From: Streptomyces sp. NBC_01717
GTDB taxonomy: Bacteria > Actinomycetota > Actinomycetes > Streptomycetales > Streptomycetaceae
Length of the DNA stretch: 64,000 bases
Direction: 5' to 3'
Assembly: GCF_036248255.1 (NCBI RefSeq)
Contig: NZ_CP109178.1
Span: 5,332,001-5,396,000 of the forward strand
Below, in pieces: positions 25,263 to 34,256 of this stretch. Within the stretch, counting starts at the first letter, position 1. Every line of letters begins with the position of its first letter. The notes beneath the pieces are model-generated. The model ran no database searches. It had not been told where the DNA came from and saw only the letters and a list, made by a program, of their open reading frames with translations. The position numbers and the translations under genes are program-made.

Positions 25263-27420
25263 GCGAGCCACCGTCCCCCTGTGTCCGTCCTGGTCCCTGC
25301 GCGGTGGCCGGCGGGCGGGCCGGCGGCCCCGGTGGCATGGAGAGCGGCCGCCACGCCCTGATGTCCTGCGGCCAGTGCGTCGCCGCGTCCCAGAGCACAC
25401 TGTTGCCCGTCGGGTGCCTGCCGGACAGCTGCCGCAGCTCGAAGGCCATCTTCTCGGTCACCTCGTCGTCAGGCAGCGCCAGCGGATCGGAGAGCAGCCA
25501 GACGGCGTGCAGCAGCCGCTCCAGCTGCAGCTGGAGCTCCGTCGCCCGCTCGTCGAGCCCGGCGAGCCCCGTCTCCTCGTCCGGCAACGAACCGGCCGGC
25601 TCCCGCCCCAGGGCGATCGCCCGCCGCGGATCGGGGCCGGCGCTGCCGGGCGCGCGCGGATACGGCGCGGCGGCGATGAACCGCAGCGCGCCCAGCCAGC
25701 GCATCACGTCGGTGAGCGCGAACTGCACCCGCAGATGGGTCACACAGGCCCCGGCCCCGCCCAGTACCAGCTCCTGGTGCAGGCGGTGCGGGACGCTCGG
25801 GAAGCTGCCCCCGGGCACATAGGCCGTGCGGAGCGACTCGTGCACCGCACGCCACATCGCGTAATGCGGGTGGTCGCCGTCCTGGAACCGCAGCCGGTGC
25901 AGCAGCAGCGACCGCAGCAGCGGATCGGCGACGAAGTGGTCGGGACCGACCTGCCAGTCCTCCGACCGCAGCACATCCCGTACGAGCAGCGCCACATCGC
26001 CGTCCATCGAGACCCCGCGCAGCCGCGTCCGCGCCAGCAGCCGGGCGGACTCCTCGCCGTGCGCGGCGGCCAGCACACTCAGGACGTCCGGACGCTGCCC
26101 CGGCAGCAGCTGCTTCAGCAGCTCGTCCGCCACCCGCACCGGCGGCCGGTCCTCGCGCAGTTCCACCGTGCAGTCGAACAGTGCCCCGGGCACCAGTGCC
26201 GCCGTTTCCCCCGCCTCACCCGCCGCCTGCGCGAGCAGCGCCACCCCGAGCGGGCGCCCGCCCGTCAGCCGGTGCACACCGCGGGCCAGTCCGGCCGGGG
26301 TGCGGCCCGCCGGATCGAACCGGTCGAACGCCGCCTGCACCTGCGTGGCGGTCAGCGGGGTGAGGTCCACCGCGAGGATCCCGGACGTCACCTCCGTGGA
26401 CCTGGCCCAGTGCGAGGCGTGCGCCACCTCGGGCAGCCGGTGCCGCACCGCATGGCTCAGCCCCTCGTGGTCACGGGCCCGCGACGAGGCGAAGACGGCG
26501 ATCTGATCGCGGCCCCCGGCGCCGCGCTGCCGCAGCAGCGGCTCGACCAGCTGCCGCCCCAGCACCGTGTGCGCATTGTCGAGCAGCAGCACCGGACGGC
26601 CCCGGCGGGCGCCGCGTGCCGTACCCCGGTAGGCCCGGACCAGGTCCTCGACCAGCGCCATCACCAGATGGTCCTCGGCGCGGCGGCGCAGATCGCCGCC
26701 GCGCTCGAAGTCCACGGCCAGCTGCCGCAGCCCGATCCGGCCGTTGCCACCCGCCTGCGGATAGCCCCCGTACCAGTCCGCCGACCGCCGCTGGAACCGG
26801 CTGAACGTCTCCTCCAGCACCGTCTCCACGGTCGCCTCCGCGACCAGCCCCGCCAGCGGAACCATCGAGTCGAACGCGCTCGCCGCCAGCTTCGTCAGCA
26901 CCTTCGCGACCCAGCCGGTCGCCGCGCCCCCCTTGGTGTCGACCGTGGCCAGCACCGGACCGAGCGACTGAAGATCCCGCTGTGCCCGGGTCTCGTCCTC
27001 CCGGCTCCAGGAGATCGAGGCGACCGCCACCAGCCCGAGACTCAGCCGCGGGAACTGCACCGGCCGCGCTCCATGCACCCGCACCGTCAGCTGCGCCGCG
27101 AGCTCCGGCAGCGCGCCGGTGACCGGAGTCCAGCCGGGGCCGGGGTCCTCGGGCGGGACGACCGCCTCGCAGTCGACCAGGGCGACCGGGGTGATCTCCC
27201 GGTACACATGACGCAACTGCTTGAGCACCGCGGTCTTGCCCATGCCGCGCCCGCCGGTCAGCACGACGACGGGCGGATCGTCGCGGTGCTCGTAGGCAGC
27301 CCTGGCGGAGCCGGTGGGGGTGAGACCTGTCAGACGCGCCGCAAGTCCGTCGTTGCCGAAGATCGCCTCGCGCCCGTACAGCTCTCTGTCCACAGCACCC
27401 CCAGTGCCGACACCGTGCAT
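25255..27420 (-). CDS. STAND-like P-loop NTPase
   Basis: A 721-residue cytoplasmic NTPase with Walker A GGRGMGKT at residues 56-63 and a Walker B-like RPVLLLDNAH near 275, followed by DQIAVFASSRARDHEGL. The remainder is alpha-helical (LTATQVQAAFDRF, LARGVHRLTGGRPLGVALLAQAAGE), like the winged-helix and helical parts of STAND regulators; I see no DNA-binding domain or repeats. It likely works as a nucleotide switch. The gene leads a two-gene operon with the binding protein. ATG 27420 is used although its ribosome site is weak; GTG at the MDREL position, 27 bases in, is an alternative. The family is unnamed to me. Confidence 0.75.
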   Translation of the reverse strand: MHGVGTGGAVDRELYGREAIFGNDGLAARLTGLTPTGSARAAYEHRDDPPVVVLTGGRGMGKTAVLKQLRHVYREITPVALVDCEAVVPPEDPGPGWTPVTGALPELAAQLTVRVHGARPVQFPRLSLGLVAVASISWSREDETRAQRDLQSLGPVLATVDTKGGAATGWVAKVLTKLAASAFDSMVPLAGLVAEATVETVLEETFSRFQRRSADWYGGYPQAGGNGRIGLRQLAVDFERGGDLRRRAEDHLVMALVEDLVRAYRGTARGARRGRPVLLLDNAHTVLGRQLVEPLLRQRGAGGRDQIAVFASSRARDHEGLSHAVRHRLPEVAHASHWARSTEVTSGILAVDLTPLTATQVQAAFDRFDPAGRTPAGLARGVHRLTGGRPLGVALLAQAAGEAGETAALVPGALFDCTVELREDRPPVRVADELLKQLLPGQRPDVLSVLAAAHGEESARLLARTRLRGVSMDGDVALLVRDVLRSEDWQVGPDHFVADPLLRSLLLHRLRFQDGDHPHYAMWRAVHESLRTAYVPGGSFPSVPHRLHQELVLGGAGACVTHLRVQFALTDVMRWLGALRFIAAAPYPRAPGSAGPDPRRAIALGREPAGSLPDEETGLAGLDERATELQLQLERLLHAVWLLSDPLALPDDEVTEKMAFELRQLSGRHPTGNSVLWDAATHWPQDIRAWRPLSMPPGPPARPPATAQGPGRTQGDGGSHA

Positions 27421-27522
27421 GAACTGTCACACCGTCAACATCAGGATATCGACGGTGTGTTGGAGGGGGGTGAAGATTTTCGAACGATACGGGCGGTGCC
27501 GCCGGCCGGCCGCGGATCCTCG

Positions 27523-28488
27523 TCAGCCGACCGAGATCGCGTCCAGTTTCGCGCGCAGATACGTGTGGGAGTCCACCGGCTCGTGGGTGACCCGGCCGGT
27601 CGGCGCGGGCACCGACTCGACTGTGGTGCGAGGGTCGCACTCATAGAAATAGACGAGCGACATCAGCTCCTCGGCGGGGGCGTCGGAGGGCGGCGGCAGC
27701 ACCCGGTGCCGGCCCGAGCGCCAGCGGTCGCCCGTCCAGCGTGCCATCAGGTCTCCGATGTTGATGGTGAACGCCTCGGGGTCGTACGGGGCGTCCTCCC
27801 AGCCGTTGTCGTCCGTGAAGACCTGCAGCCCGCCCTTGCCGGTCTGCCGGTCGAGGACCGTGACGGTACCGAAGTCGGTGTGCGGGCCGATCCGGAACTG
27901 ACCCGGCTCCGGCTCCCCGACCACTTCGGTGCCCGGATACCAGTTGATGTTGAAACCCCAGGTGGGATGCGTGGTGTGCCGGGTGAAGAAGTCCTCGGGC
28001 TCACCGAGCGCGGCACCGAGCAGCTCCAGCAGCCGGTCCGAGAGGGTCCGCATCTGCGCGAGGTACTCCGTCACCAGGGCCCTCAGCCCGGGCGCCTCGT
28101 GGGGCCAGGTGTTGGGCAGGAACCACTCGGCGTCGATCTCCGGGTCGCCCGTGGGGTCCTCGGCGGCGAAGGAGAGCGACTCCTTGAGGTCCGGGGGCGT
28201 CCGGGTACCTTCCGAGCTGCCGTTGGCCTCGGCGCCGGGGCCGAGCCAGCCACGGCCGCCGACCTTGACGGCGTACGGCTTCTTCGCCGCGGCGGGCAGC
28301 CGGAAGAACCCCCGTGCGGCGTCGCGGATCGCGGTCCGCAGCGCGGGGTCCACGCCGTGCCCGGTGACCAGCAGGAAGCCCGCCGCCCGCAGCGCCGCGT
28401 CGACGGTCGCGGCGGTCTCCCGGCGGGCCCCGGCGTCGCCGGAGAGCCACGGTCGCAGATCGATGGTGGGAATCCCGGGCTCACTCAT
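27523..28488 (-). CDS. 2-oxoglutarate/Fe(II)-dependent oxygenase (isopenicillin N synthase-like)
   Basis: A 321-residue oxidase of the DIOX/IPNS group. The N-terminal part has GIPTIDLRPWLSGDA and FLLVTGHGVDPALR. The iron ligands are His/Asp of IGPHTDFGTVTVL and the His of WRSGRHRVLPPP. The RxS motif that usually holds the co-substrate carboxylate is not evident; EELMSLVYFYECD stands at that place, so its co-substrate is open. It overlaps the deaminase gene by eight bases (28481-28488), starting at ATG 28488. Coupling with a cytosine deaminase-like enzyme suggests purine or pyrimidine modification, but this is inference. Confidence 0.88.
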   Translation of the reverse strand: MSEPGIPTIDLRPWLSGDAGARRETAATVDAALRAAGFLLVTGHGVDPALRTAIRDAARGFFRLPAAAKKPYAVKVGGRGWLGPGAEANGSSEGTRTPPDLKESLSFAAEDPTGDPEIDAEWFLPNTWPHEAPGLRALVTEYLAQMRTLSDRLLELLGAALGEPEDFFTRHTTHPTWGFNINWYPGTEVVGEPEPGQFRIGPHTDFGTVTVLDRQTGKGGLQVFTDDNGWEDAPYDPEAFTINIGDLMARWTGDRWRSGRHRVLPPPSDAPAEELMSLVYFYECDPRTTVESVPAPTGRVTHEPVDSHTYLRAKLDAISVG

Positions 28489-28972
28489 CGCCGATGTCCT
28501 CGTTCCATACATCCGGGTGGTCCTGGACGAAGGCGCGCATCATGGCGGTGCACTCGGCGTCGTCGAGGAGCACGACCTCGACGCCGTGCCGGGCCAGCCA
28601 GTCGTGCCCGCCGTGGAAGGTGGCCGCCTCGCCGACGACCACCCGGGAGATCCCGAACTGGCGGACCAGACCGCTGCAGTACCAGCACGGCGAAAGGGTG
28701 GTCACCATCGTCGTGCCACGGTACGAGCGCTGCCGCCCGGCGGCACGGAAGGCCGCGGTCTCCGCGTGCATGGACGGGTCGCCGTCCTGGACACGGCGGT
28801 TGTGCCCGCGGCCGAGGAGTGAGCCGTCCGCCCCGTACAGCGCGGCGCCGATCGGAATGCCGCCCTCGGCCAGTCCGGCGCGGGCCTCCGCGACGGCGGT
28901 CGCGAGGCGCTCCCTGTCGACGTCACGGCCGGTGCCCCCGGCTTCGCCCCTGCCGTCGTCCATGTCCCTCAT
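28481..28972 (-). CDS. Cytosine/nucleoside deaminase family protein
   Basis: A 163-residue zinc hydrolase of the CDA fold. The catalytic zinc motifs are MHAETAAFRAAG (HAE) and SPCWYCSGLVRQFGI (PCxxC), and GGIPIGAALYGADGSLLGRGHN is the typical first strand region. The sequence resembles yeast-type cytosine deaminase (FCY1) more than tRNA adenosine deaminase; substrate assignment is inference. ATG 28972 has GGGAGA ten bases upstream; GTG 28981 and ATG 28963 are alternatives. It leads the operon with the oxygenase gene. Confidence 0.87.
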   Translation of the reverse strand: MRDMDDGRGEAGGTGRDVDRERLATAVAEARAGLAEGGIPIGAALYGADGSLLGRGHNRRVQDGDPSMHAETAAFRAAGRQRSYRGTTMVTTLSPCWYCSGLVRQFGISRVVVGEAATFHGGHDWLARHGVEVVLLDDAECTAMMRAFVQDHPDVWNEDIGDE

Positions 28973-29121
28973 GCCGTTCACTCTCCCGGTCACGGAACGC
29001 CGGGGCAACGTGCGGTCCCCGGTCGCCCGTCGTCCTCAGTCGCCGGCCGGGCTCGGTCTCCGAGTCGGCCGGGCCTCGGAACGCGAACCGACGGCTGCTG
29101 TAGCCGTGAACCTGCGTGCGG

Positions 29122-29526
29122 TCACGAGGCGGGCGGAGCGGACTCCTCCGGGCCGGCCCCGCTCTCGCGGCGCTTGAGCTCCTCCTCGCGGCGGCGCAGA
29201 TCCGCCTCCCAGTCCTTGAGGAGCGACTCGTCCTTCTTGTTCTCCTCCTTCAGCTCCTTCAGGAATTCCGGATTGTCGTCCGGTGCCACCCACTCGTGGC
29301 GGTGGTTGCGATGCCATTCCGACGGCGTACGGCCCCCGGCGGGCGCGTGGCGCATCTTGCCCGCGCCCAGCCACACGAGCGGGCCCACGATCCAGAACAG
29401 CAGAATGATGAAGACCCAGGCGATCTTCGGCAGATGCTTGGCCTCGTCCTCCGGGGTGTTCAGGCAGTCGATGAACGCGTAGATCGTCAGTGCCAGAGGC
29501 AGGAGATAGATCAAGGCCCGGAACAT
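29122..29526 (-). CDS. PLD nuclease N-terminal domain membrane protein
   Basis: A 134-residue protein with two membrane helices (ALIYLLPLALTIYAFIDCL and IAWVFIILLFWIVGPLVWLGAG), matching the PLDc_N domain common in actinobacteria. A basic, glutamate/lysine-rich cytoplasmic tail with probable coiled coil (KELKEENKKDESLLKDWEAD) follows. No phospholipase domain is present, so it is the N-terminal module alone. It diverges from mqnL across 89 bases. Function unknown. Confidence 0.82.
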   Translation of the reverse strand: MFRALIYLLPLALTIYAFIDCLNTPEDEAKHLPKIAWVFIILLFWIVGPLVWLGAGKMRHAPAGGRTPSEWHRNHRHEWVAPDDNPEFLKELKEENKKDESLLKDWEADLRRREEELKRRESGAGPEESAPPAS

Positions 29527-29615
29527 GGTGAAGGGGTCCCCCCGCGAAGAGATGTCGGGGCGCTGTCCCGCCCCGGTGACGGGGCCAGGGTAGCCCGTGG
29601 CCGATACTTGTCCGC

Positions 29616-31073
29616 ATGGCTTACGACGATCTTCGTTCCCTCCTCCGGGCGCTGGAGCGCGAGGGCGAGCTCAAGCGCATCAAGGCCGAGGTCGACCCCT
29701 ATCTGGAGGTCGGCGAGATCGTCGACCGGGTGAACAAGGCGGGCGGGCCCGCGCTGCTCTTCGAGAACGTCAAGGGGTCGTCGATGCCCCTGGCCATGAA
29801 CGTGTTCGGGACGGACCGGCGGCTGCTGAAGGCGCTCGGGCTGAAGTCGTACACCGACATCAGCGACAAGATCGGCGGCCTCCTCAAGCCGGAGCTGCCG
29901 CACGGCTTCGTCGGGGTGCGCGAGGCGTTCGGGAAGCTCGGCTCGATGGTGCACGTACCGCCGAAGAAGGTGAAGTCGGACAACGCTCCTGTGCAGGAGG
30001 TCGTCCTCACCGGCGACGACGTGGACCTGGATCAGCTGCCTGCGCTCTTCACCTGGCCCGAGGACGGCGGCTCCTTCTTCAACCTGGGGCTCACCCACAC
30101 CAAGCACCCGGAGACCGGCGTACGGAACCTGGGGCTCTACCGGCTCCAGCGCCACGACCGGCGCACCATCGGGATGCACTGGCAGATCCACAAGGACAGC
30201 CGCAACCACTACCAGGTCGCCGCCAAGCGCGGCGAGCGGCTGCCCGTCGCGATCGCGTTCGGGGCGCCGCCGGCGGTGACGTACGCCTCCACTGCCCCGC
30301 TGCCCGGGGACATCGACGAGTACCTCTTCGCCGGGTTCATCCAGGGCAAGCGGATCGAGATGGTCGACTGCAAGACCGTGCCGCTGCAGGTCCCGGCGCA
30401 CGCGGAGGTCGTTATCGAGGGGTGGCTGGAACCCGGGAAGATGCTTCCCGAGGGGCCGTTCGGCGACCACACCGGGTTCTACACGCCGCAGGAGCCCTTC
30501 CCCGCGCTCACCATCGACTGCGTGACCATGCGGAAGCGTCCGCTGCTCCAGTCGATCGTGGTGGGCCGGCCGCCGACCGAGGACGGCCCGCTGGGGCGGG
30601 CCACCGAGCGGTTCTTCCTGCCGCTCCTGAAGATCATCGTGCCGGACATCGTGGACTACCACCTGCCGGAGTCCGGCGGCTTCCACAACTGTGCGATCGT
30701 CTCCATCGACAAGAAGTACCCGAAGCACGCCCAGAAGGTGATGAGTGCCATCTGGGGCGCGCACATGATGTCGCTGACCAAGCTGATCGTCGTCGTGGAC
30801 TCCGACTGCGACGTCCACGATCTGCACGAGGTCTCCTGGCGGGCGCTCGGCAACACCGACTACGCCCGGGACCTCACCGTCACCGAAGGCCCGGTCGACC
30901 ATCTCGACCACGCCTCCTACCAGCAGTTCTGGGGAGGAAAGGCCGGCATCGACGCGACGAAGAAGTGGCCCGAGGAGGGCTACACCCGGGACGGGGGCTG
31001 GCCGAACATGGTCGAGTCCGACCCGGAGACGGCGGCGAAGGTCGACCGCCGGTGGAAGGAGTACGGGCTGTGA
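29616..31073 (+). CDS. mqnL: UbiD-family decarboxylase, futalosine menaquinone pathway
   Basis: Proposed decarboxylase of the late futalosine menaquinone route, working with an MqnM flavin prenyltransferase and after MqnP prenylation. The 485-residue product has UbiD phrases FENVKGSSMPLAMNVFG, LTHTKHPETGVRNLGLYRLQ, CKTVPLQVPAHAEVVIEGWLEPG and GPFGDHTGFYTPQEPFP, including the conserved Glu/Arg region. ATG 29616 is clear. The gene overlaps mqnP by four bases, so they are co-translated. The pathway assignment follows from mqnP, mqnM and mqnE nearby. Confidence 0.93.
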   Translation: MAYDDLRSLLRALEREGELKRIKAEVDPYLEVGEIVDRVNKAGGPALLFENVKGSSMPLAMNVFGTDRRLLKALGLKSYTDISDKIGGLLKPELPHGFVGVREAFGKLGSMVHVPPKKVKSDNAPVQEVVLTGDDVDLDQLPALFTWPEDGGSFFNLGLTHTKHPETGVRNLGLYRLQRHDRRTIGMHWQIHKDSRNHYQVAAKRGERLPVAIAFGAPPAVTYASTAPLPGDIDEYLFAGFIQGKRIEMVDCKTVPLQVPAHAEVVIEGWLEPGKMLPEGPFGDHTGFYTPQEPFPALTIDCVTMRKRPLLQSIVVGRPPTEDGPLGRATERFFLPLLKIIVPDIVDYHLPESGGFHNCAIVSIDKKYPKHAQKVMSAIWGAHMMSLTKLIVVVDSDCDVHDLHEVSWRALGNTDYARDLTVTEGPVDHLDHASYQQFWGGKAGIDATKKWPEEGYTRDGGWPNMVESDPETAAKVDRRWKEYGL

Positions 31074-31987
31074 GTGCGGCCGAAGCGGCGCTGGGCCCCG
31101 GGCCCGCGCAACCGACCGGCAGGGTCAAGGCGTTCTTGCGGCTCGTGATGATCGAGCACTCGGTCTTCGCGCTGCCCTTCGCCTACATCGCCGCGCTGAG
31201 CGCGATGTTCCAGCTCGACGAGAACATCCACTGGGGGCGGCTGCTGCTCATCACCGTCGCGATGGTCGGGCTCCGCACGTTCGCGATGGCCGCGAACCGG
31301 ATCATCGACCGCGAGATCGACGCGCGGAACCCGCGTACCGCTAATCGCGAGCTGGTCACCGGTGCTGTCACCGTGAGGTCGGCGTGGACGGGTGCGCTCG
31401 TCGCCGTCGTCGTCTTCCTCGGGGCCGCCGCCCTGCTGAACCCGCTCTGTCTGGCGCTCGCGCCGATCGCCGTCGTACCGATGGTCGTCTACCCGTACGG
31501 CAAGCGGTTCACCCACTACCCGCACGCCATCCTGGGTATCGCGCAGGCGATGGGGCCCATCGGTGCCTGGCTCGCGGTCACCGGCAGCTGGTCGTGGGAC
31601 GCGGTGATCCTCGGCCTCGCGGTGGGTGTCTGGATCGGTGGCTTCGACCTGATCTTCGGCTGCCAGGACGTCCAGGCGGACCGCGCGCACGGCGTGCTCT
31701 CGGTCCCGGCCCGCTTCGGCATCCCGGCGGCGCTCTGGGGGGCCAGGGTCTGCCACGTGGTGACGACCGGGCTGCTGGTCTGGTTCGGGCTCGCGACGGG
31801 CGCAGAGCTCTTCTACTGGATCGGCATGGTGATCGTCGCCGTGGCGTTCGTGTACGAGCACCGCGTGGTGCGGCCGCACGACCTGTCCCGGCTGAACCGG
31901 GCGTTCTTCTCCGTCAACGGGTTCATCGGGATCGCGCTGTTCGCATGCGCCCTGCTGGACCTGCTGGTGCGCGGCCTCACACCGTGA
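31070..31987 (+). CDS. mqnP: UbiA-family prenyltransferase, futalosine menaquinone pathway
   Basis: Membrane enzyme that attaches the polyprenyl tail in menaquinone synthesis. The 305-residue protein has the two Asp motifs of UbiA proteins: NRIIDREIDARNPRT near residue 85 and FGCQDVQADRAHG near 200, in a multi-helix membrane protein. The GTG start at 31070 overlaps the mqnL stop. Its 3' end overlaps the convergent rhomboid gene by 11 bases. It differs from MenA-type enzymes by context: no classical menA/F/D genes are here. Confidence 0.92.
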   Translation: MSAAEAALGPGPAQPTGRVKAFLRLVMIEHSVFALPFAYIAALSAMFQLDENIHWGRLLLITVAMVGLRTFAMAANRIIDREIDARNPRTANRELVTGAVTVRSAWTGALVAVVVFLGAAALLNPLCLALAPIAVVPMVVYPYGKRFTHYPHAILGIAQAMGPIGAWLAVTGSWSWDAVILGLAVGVWIGGFDLIFGCQDVQADRAHGVLSVPARFGIPAALWGARVCHVVTTGLLVWFGLATGAELFYWIGMVIVAVAFVYEHRVVRPHDLSRLNRAFFSVNGFIGIALFACALLDLLVRGLTP

Positions 31988-32585
31988 ACGCGGGAGGCAC
32001 GGGACGGGTGGCGCGGCGCGGGCGACGGAACGCGAACGCCGCGCCCACCCCGCCGATCAGCCCGAACAGATGCCCCTGCCAGCTGATCCCGGAGTCGGTC
32101 GGCAGCACGCCCCACAGCAGCGAGCCGTAGACCACGGCGATCACGACGCCCACCACTATGTCGAGCGGTCTGCGGTCGACGAAGCCGCGGACCAGCAGAT
32201 AGCCGAAGAGGCCGAAGACGACGCCGGACGCGCCGAGCGTGACCGTGTGCGGCGGTGCGGTGAGCCAGACGCCGAAGCCGCTGACCACGATGACGGTGAG
32301 GGCGACGGCGGCGAACCGGCGTATCCCGCCGAGGGCGGCGATGAAGCCGAGGACCAGCAGCGGGAGGGTGTTGGAGGCGACGTGCTCCCACCCGCTGTGC
32401 AGGAACGCGGCGGGCACGATGTCGAGCAGCTCGCCCGGCTCGCGCGGGGTGATGCCGTAGGTGTCGAGCGCCTGGCCGGTCGACATGTCGATGGATTCGA
32501 GCACCCACAGGAGTGCGACCCAGCCCAGCATCAGCGCGCCGGCCGTCACCGCCCGTGCGGACGTGCCTGTACGGGTACCGGTCAT
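31977..32585 (-). CDS. Rhomboid-family intramembrane serine protease
   Basis: A 202-residue six-helix membrane protease. The catalytic Ser is in LGASGVVFGLFGYLL and the His in WQGHLFGLIGGVGAAFAF, and AAFLHSGWEHVASNTLPLLVLG is the usual helix 2 region with His and Asn. Substrates are unknown. It sits convergently inside the menaquinone block between mqnP and mqnM, splitting the set by strand. ATG 32585 starts MTGTRTGTSARAV. Confidence 0.9.
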   Translation of the reverse strand: MTGTRTGTSARAVTAGALMLGWVALLWVLESIDMSTGQALDTYGITPREPGELLDIVPAAFLHSGWEHVASNTLPLLVLGFIAALGGIRRFAAVALTVIVVSGFGVWLTAPPHTVTLGASGVVFGLFGYLLVRGFVDRRPLDIVVGVVIAVVYGSLLWGVLPTDSGISWQGHLFGLIGGVGAAFAFRRPRRATRPVPPAFTV

Positions 32586-32714
32586 GGCCGCCCCCCTGTC
32601 CGTGGCCCGTTCACAGCCGCCCTCGGCTCTGTCCCGGGCCTGTCCTTCATCTGTCGGAACGCCCGAAACCCCTCGCTCGGTTCCGCAGGCCGTGCGCCGG
32701 ATAGGCTCGGGTGT

Positions 32715-33395
32715 GTGGAATCCGGGACTTCAGTGAGTCAGCAGCAGCGGCAGCCTTGGATTGTCGGGGTTTCCGGTGCTTCGGGCACACCATTCGCCGC
32801 CGCCGTGCTGCGCGGTCTGCTGGCCGCGGGGGAGAGCGTCGATCTGGTGGTGAGTCGGGCCTCGCGGCTGACGCTGCTGGACGAGACCGGGATCGCCTTC
32901 CGTGACGCGCACTGGCAGGAGGACCTGCGGAGCTGGCTGGCGCGCGGGGCGGACGGGAAGCCGCACACATTCGATGTGGAGGTCGACCGGGTGCGGCACT
33001 GGGCGGCCGGTGATCTCGCGGCCGGGCCGTCCTCGGGCTCGTACCCGGCGAAGGGGATGCTGATCGTGCCGGCCTCGACGGCCTGTGTGGCCGGAGTGGC
33101 GCTCGGGCTTTCGAAGGATCTGCTGCAGCGGGCCGCGAGCGTGACGCTCAAGGAGCGGCGGAAGCTGGTCGTCGCGGTGCGTGAGACTCCGCTGAACGGT
33201 CAGACACTCAAGCATCTGGTGGCCCTGGACGAGGCGGGCGCCGTGGTGCTGCCCGCCTCTCCGGCGTTCTATGCGGGCGCGACGCACATCCAGGATCTGG
33301 TGGACTTCGTCGCGGGGCGGGTGCTCGACGCGGCAGGGGTGCCGCATCGGCTGTACCGCCGGTGGGAGGGGGAGCTCGGTGGCTCCCGTGGCTGA
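32715..33395 (+). CDS. mqnM: UbiX-type flavin prenyltransferase, futalosine pathway
   Basis: Makes prenylated FMN, the cofactor of UbiD-type decarboxylases such as the MqnL encoded nearby. The 226-residue product has PWIVGVSGASGTPFAAAVLRGLL (Rossmann-like flavin loop), LIVPASTACVAGVALGLSKDLLQRAASVTLKERRKLVVAVRETPLN and AGATHIQDLVDFVAGRVLD, all UbiX signatures. No strong ribosome site is visible at GTG 32715 or GTG 32733, so the start is uncertain by six codons. It ends 23 bases before the convergent small gene. Confidence 0.9.
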   Translation: MESGTSVSQQQRQPWIVGVSGASGTPFAAAVLRGLLAAGESVDLVVSRASRLTLLDETGIAFRDAHWQEDLRSWLARGADGKPHTFDVEVDRVRHWAAGDLAAGPSSGSYPAKGMLIVPASTACVAGVALGLSKDLLQRAASVTLKERRKLVVAVRETPLNGQTLKHLVALDEAGAVVLPASPAFYAGATHIQDLVDFVAGRVLDAAGVPHRLYRRWEGELGGSRG

Positions 33396-33418
33396 GGCCG
33401 GCCCGGTGGGGCCGGGGG

Positions 33419-33553
33419 TCAGCGCTTCTTCGGGGCGCGCTGGGTGCGGGTCCTGTCGATCTCGCGCGCGGCGGCGGGCTGGTGGGCACGCGAGCGGTTG
33501 GCCAGGTCCTGCAGCTCGCGCATCCGGGCGTAGGCCATCTCGATCGTGTACAC
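33419..33553 (-). CDS. Small conserved-looking protein, 44 residues
   Basis: A 44-residue basic, helical protein: VYTIEMAYARMRELQDLAN, then SRAHQPAAAREIDRTRTQ and a PKKR end. It has no membrane segment. GTG 33553 is preceded by CAGGAGTG in a good position, and the codons are GC3-rich, so I consider it real though it is too short for normal gene calling. It is divergent from the Lrp gene across an AT-rich 132-bp gap and convergent with mqnM. It may interact with a partner protein through its helix; role unknown. Confidence 0.65.
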   Translation of the reverse strand: MYTIEMAYARMRELQDLANRSRAHQPAAAREIDRTRTQRAPKKR

Positions 33554-33685
33554 GGTGTCTTCACTCCTGAGGATTCGAAAGAACTTCTTTGAAAATCTGA
33601 AAGATCTGCAGGGCGTGGACCCTGTATGCCTTAGATTCTATACGTAAACTCGCGGTACTGCTGAACAATGGAAGGTTTCAGTCAT

Positions 33686-34141
33686 ATGGACGCGGTGGAC
33701 AGGCAGCTCATCCAGGCCCTCAGGGAGAACGGCAGGGCCTCGTACGCCGAGCTCGGGCGGCTCGTCGGGCTCTCCGGGCCCAGCGTCACCGACCGCATCA
33801 ATCGGCTGGAAACCGCCGGTGTCATCACCGGCTACCGCGCCACCGTCGACGCCGCCTCGCTCGGTCTCGGGGTCACGGCCCTGATCGGCATCTCGCTCTC
33901 CGACGCCGCAGACCACGAGGACGTCGCACGCCGGCTCAAGGACCTCGAGGAGATCGAGGACTGCTGGTTCATCGCGGGCGACGACTCGTACATGCTCAAG
34001 GTGCGCGTCGGTGACGTCGACGGCCTGGAGAAGACCATTCGCCGGCTCAGCGGTACGAAGGGCGTCTCCCGTACCCGCACCACGATCGTGCTCTCCACCA
34101 AGTGGGAGAACCGGGTCGGGGAACTTCCCGAGGAGTCGTAG
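33686..34141 (+). CDS. Lrp/AsnC-family transcriptional regulator
   Basis: A 151-residue regulator. Residues 1-60 form the winged helix-turn-helix (MDAVDRQLIQALRENGRASYAELGRLVGLSGPSVTDRINRLE), and the C-terminal RAM domain (VTALIGISLSD, EEIEDCWFIAGDDSYMLKVRVGD) is the ligand-binding dimerisation module. ATG 33686 has GAAGG at a good distance; an upstream in-frame ATG at 33668 would leave that site inside the gene. It lies between mqnM and mqnE and may regulate menaquinone genes or the small gene upstream. Confidence 0.92.
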   Translation: MDAVDRQLIQALRENGRASYAELGRLVGLSGPSVTDRINRLETAGVITGYRATVDAASLGLGVTALIGISLSDAADHEDVARRLKDLEEIEDCWFIAGDDSYMLKVRVGDVDGLEKTIRRLSGTKGVSRTRTTIVLSTKWENRVGELPEES

Positions 34142-34256
34142 GCGTAACGTGGTGGAGCCCCCGGGTGACCAGGGGTTCCACGGGGGGGTTCCACAGAGTG
34201 TCCCCGGGGGAGCGCACTTACCGCACAGCAGTCAGAGACATCTGGGAGGCAGCCGC

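Noticed and set aside
25261..29103. A 1280-codon open frame on the plus strand
   Set aside because: It runs antisense to the NTPase, oxygenase and deaminase genes, has Arg/Pro/His-rich composition and wrong codon bias, the usual shadow of GC-rich coding DNA.
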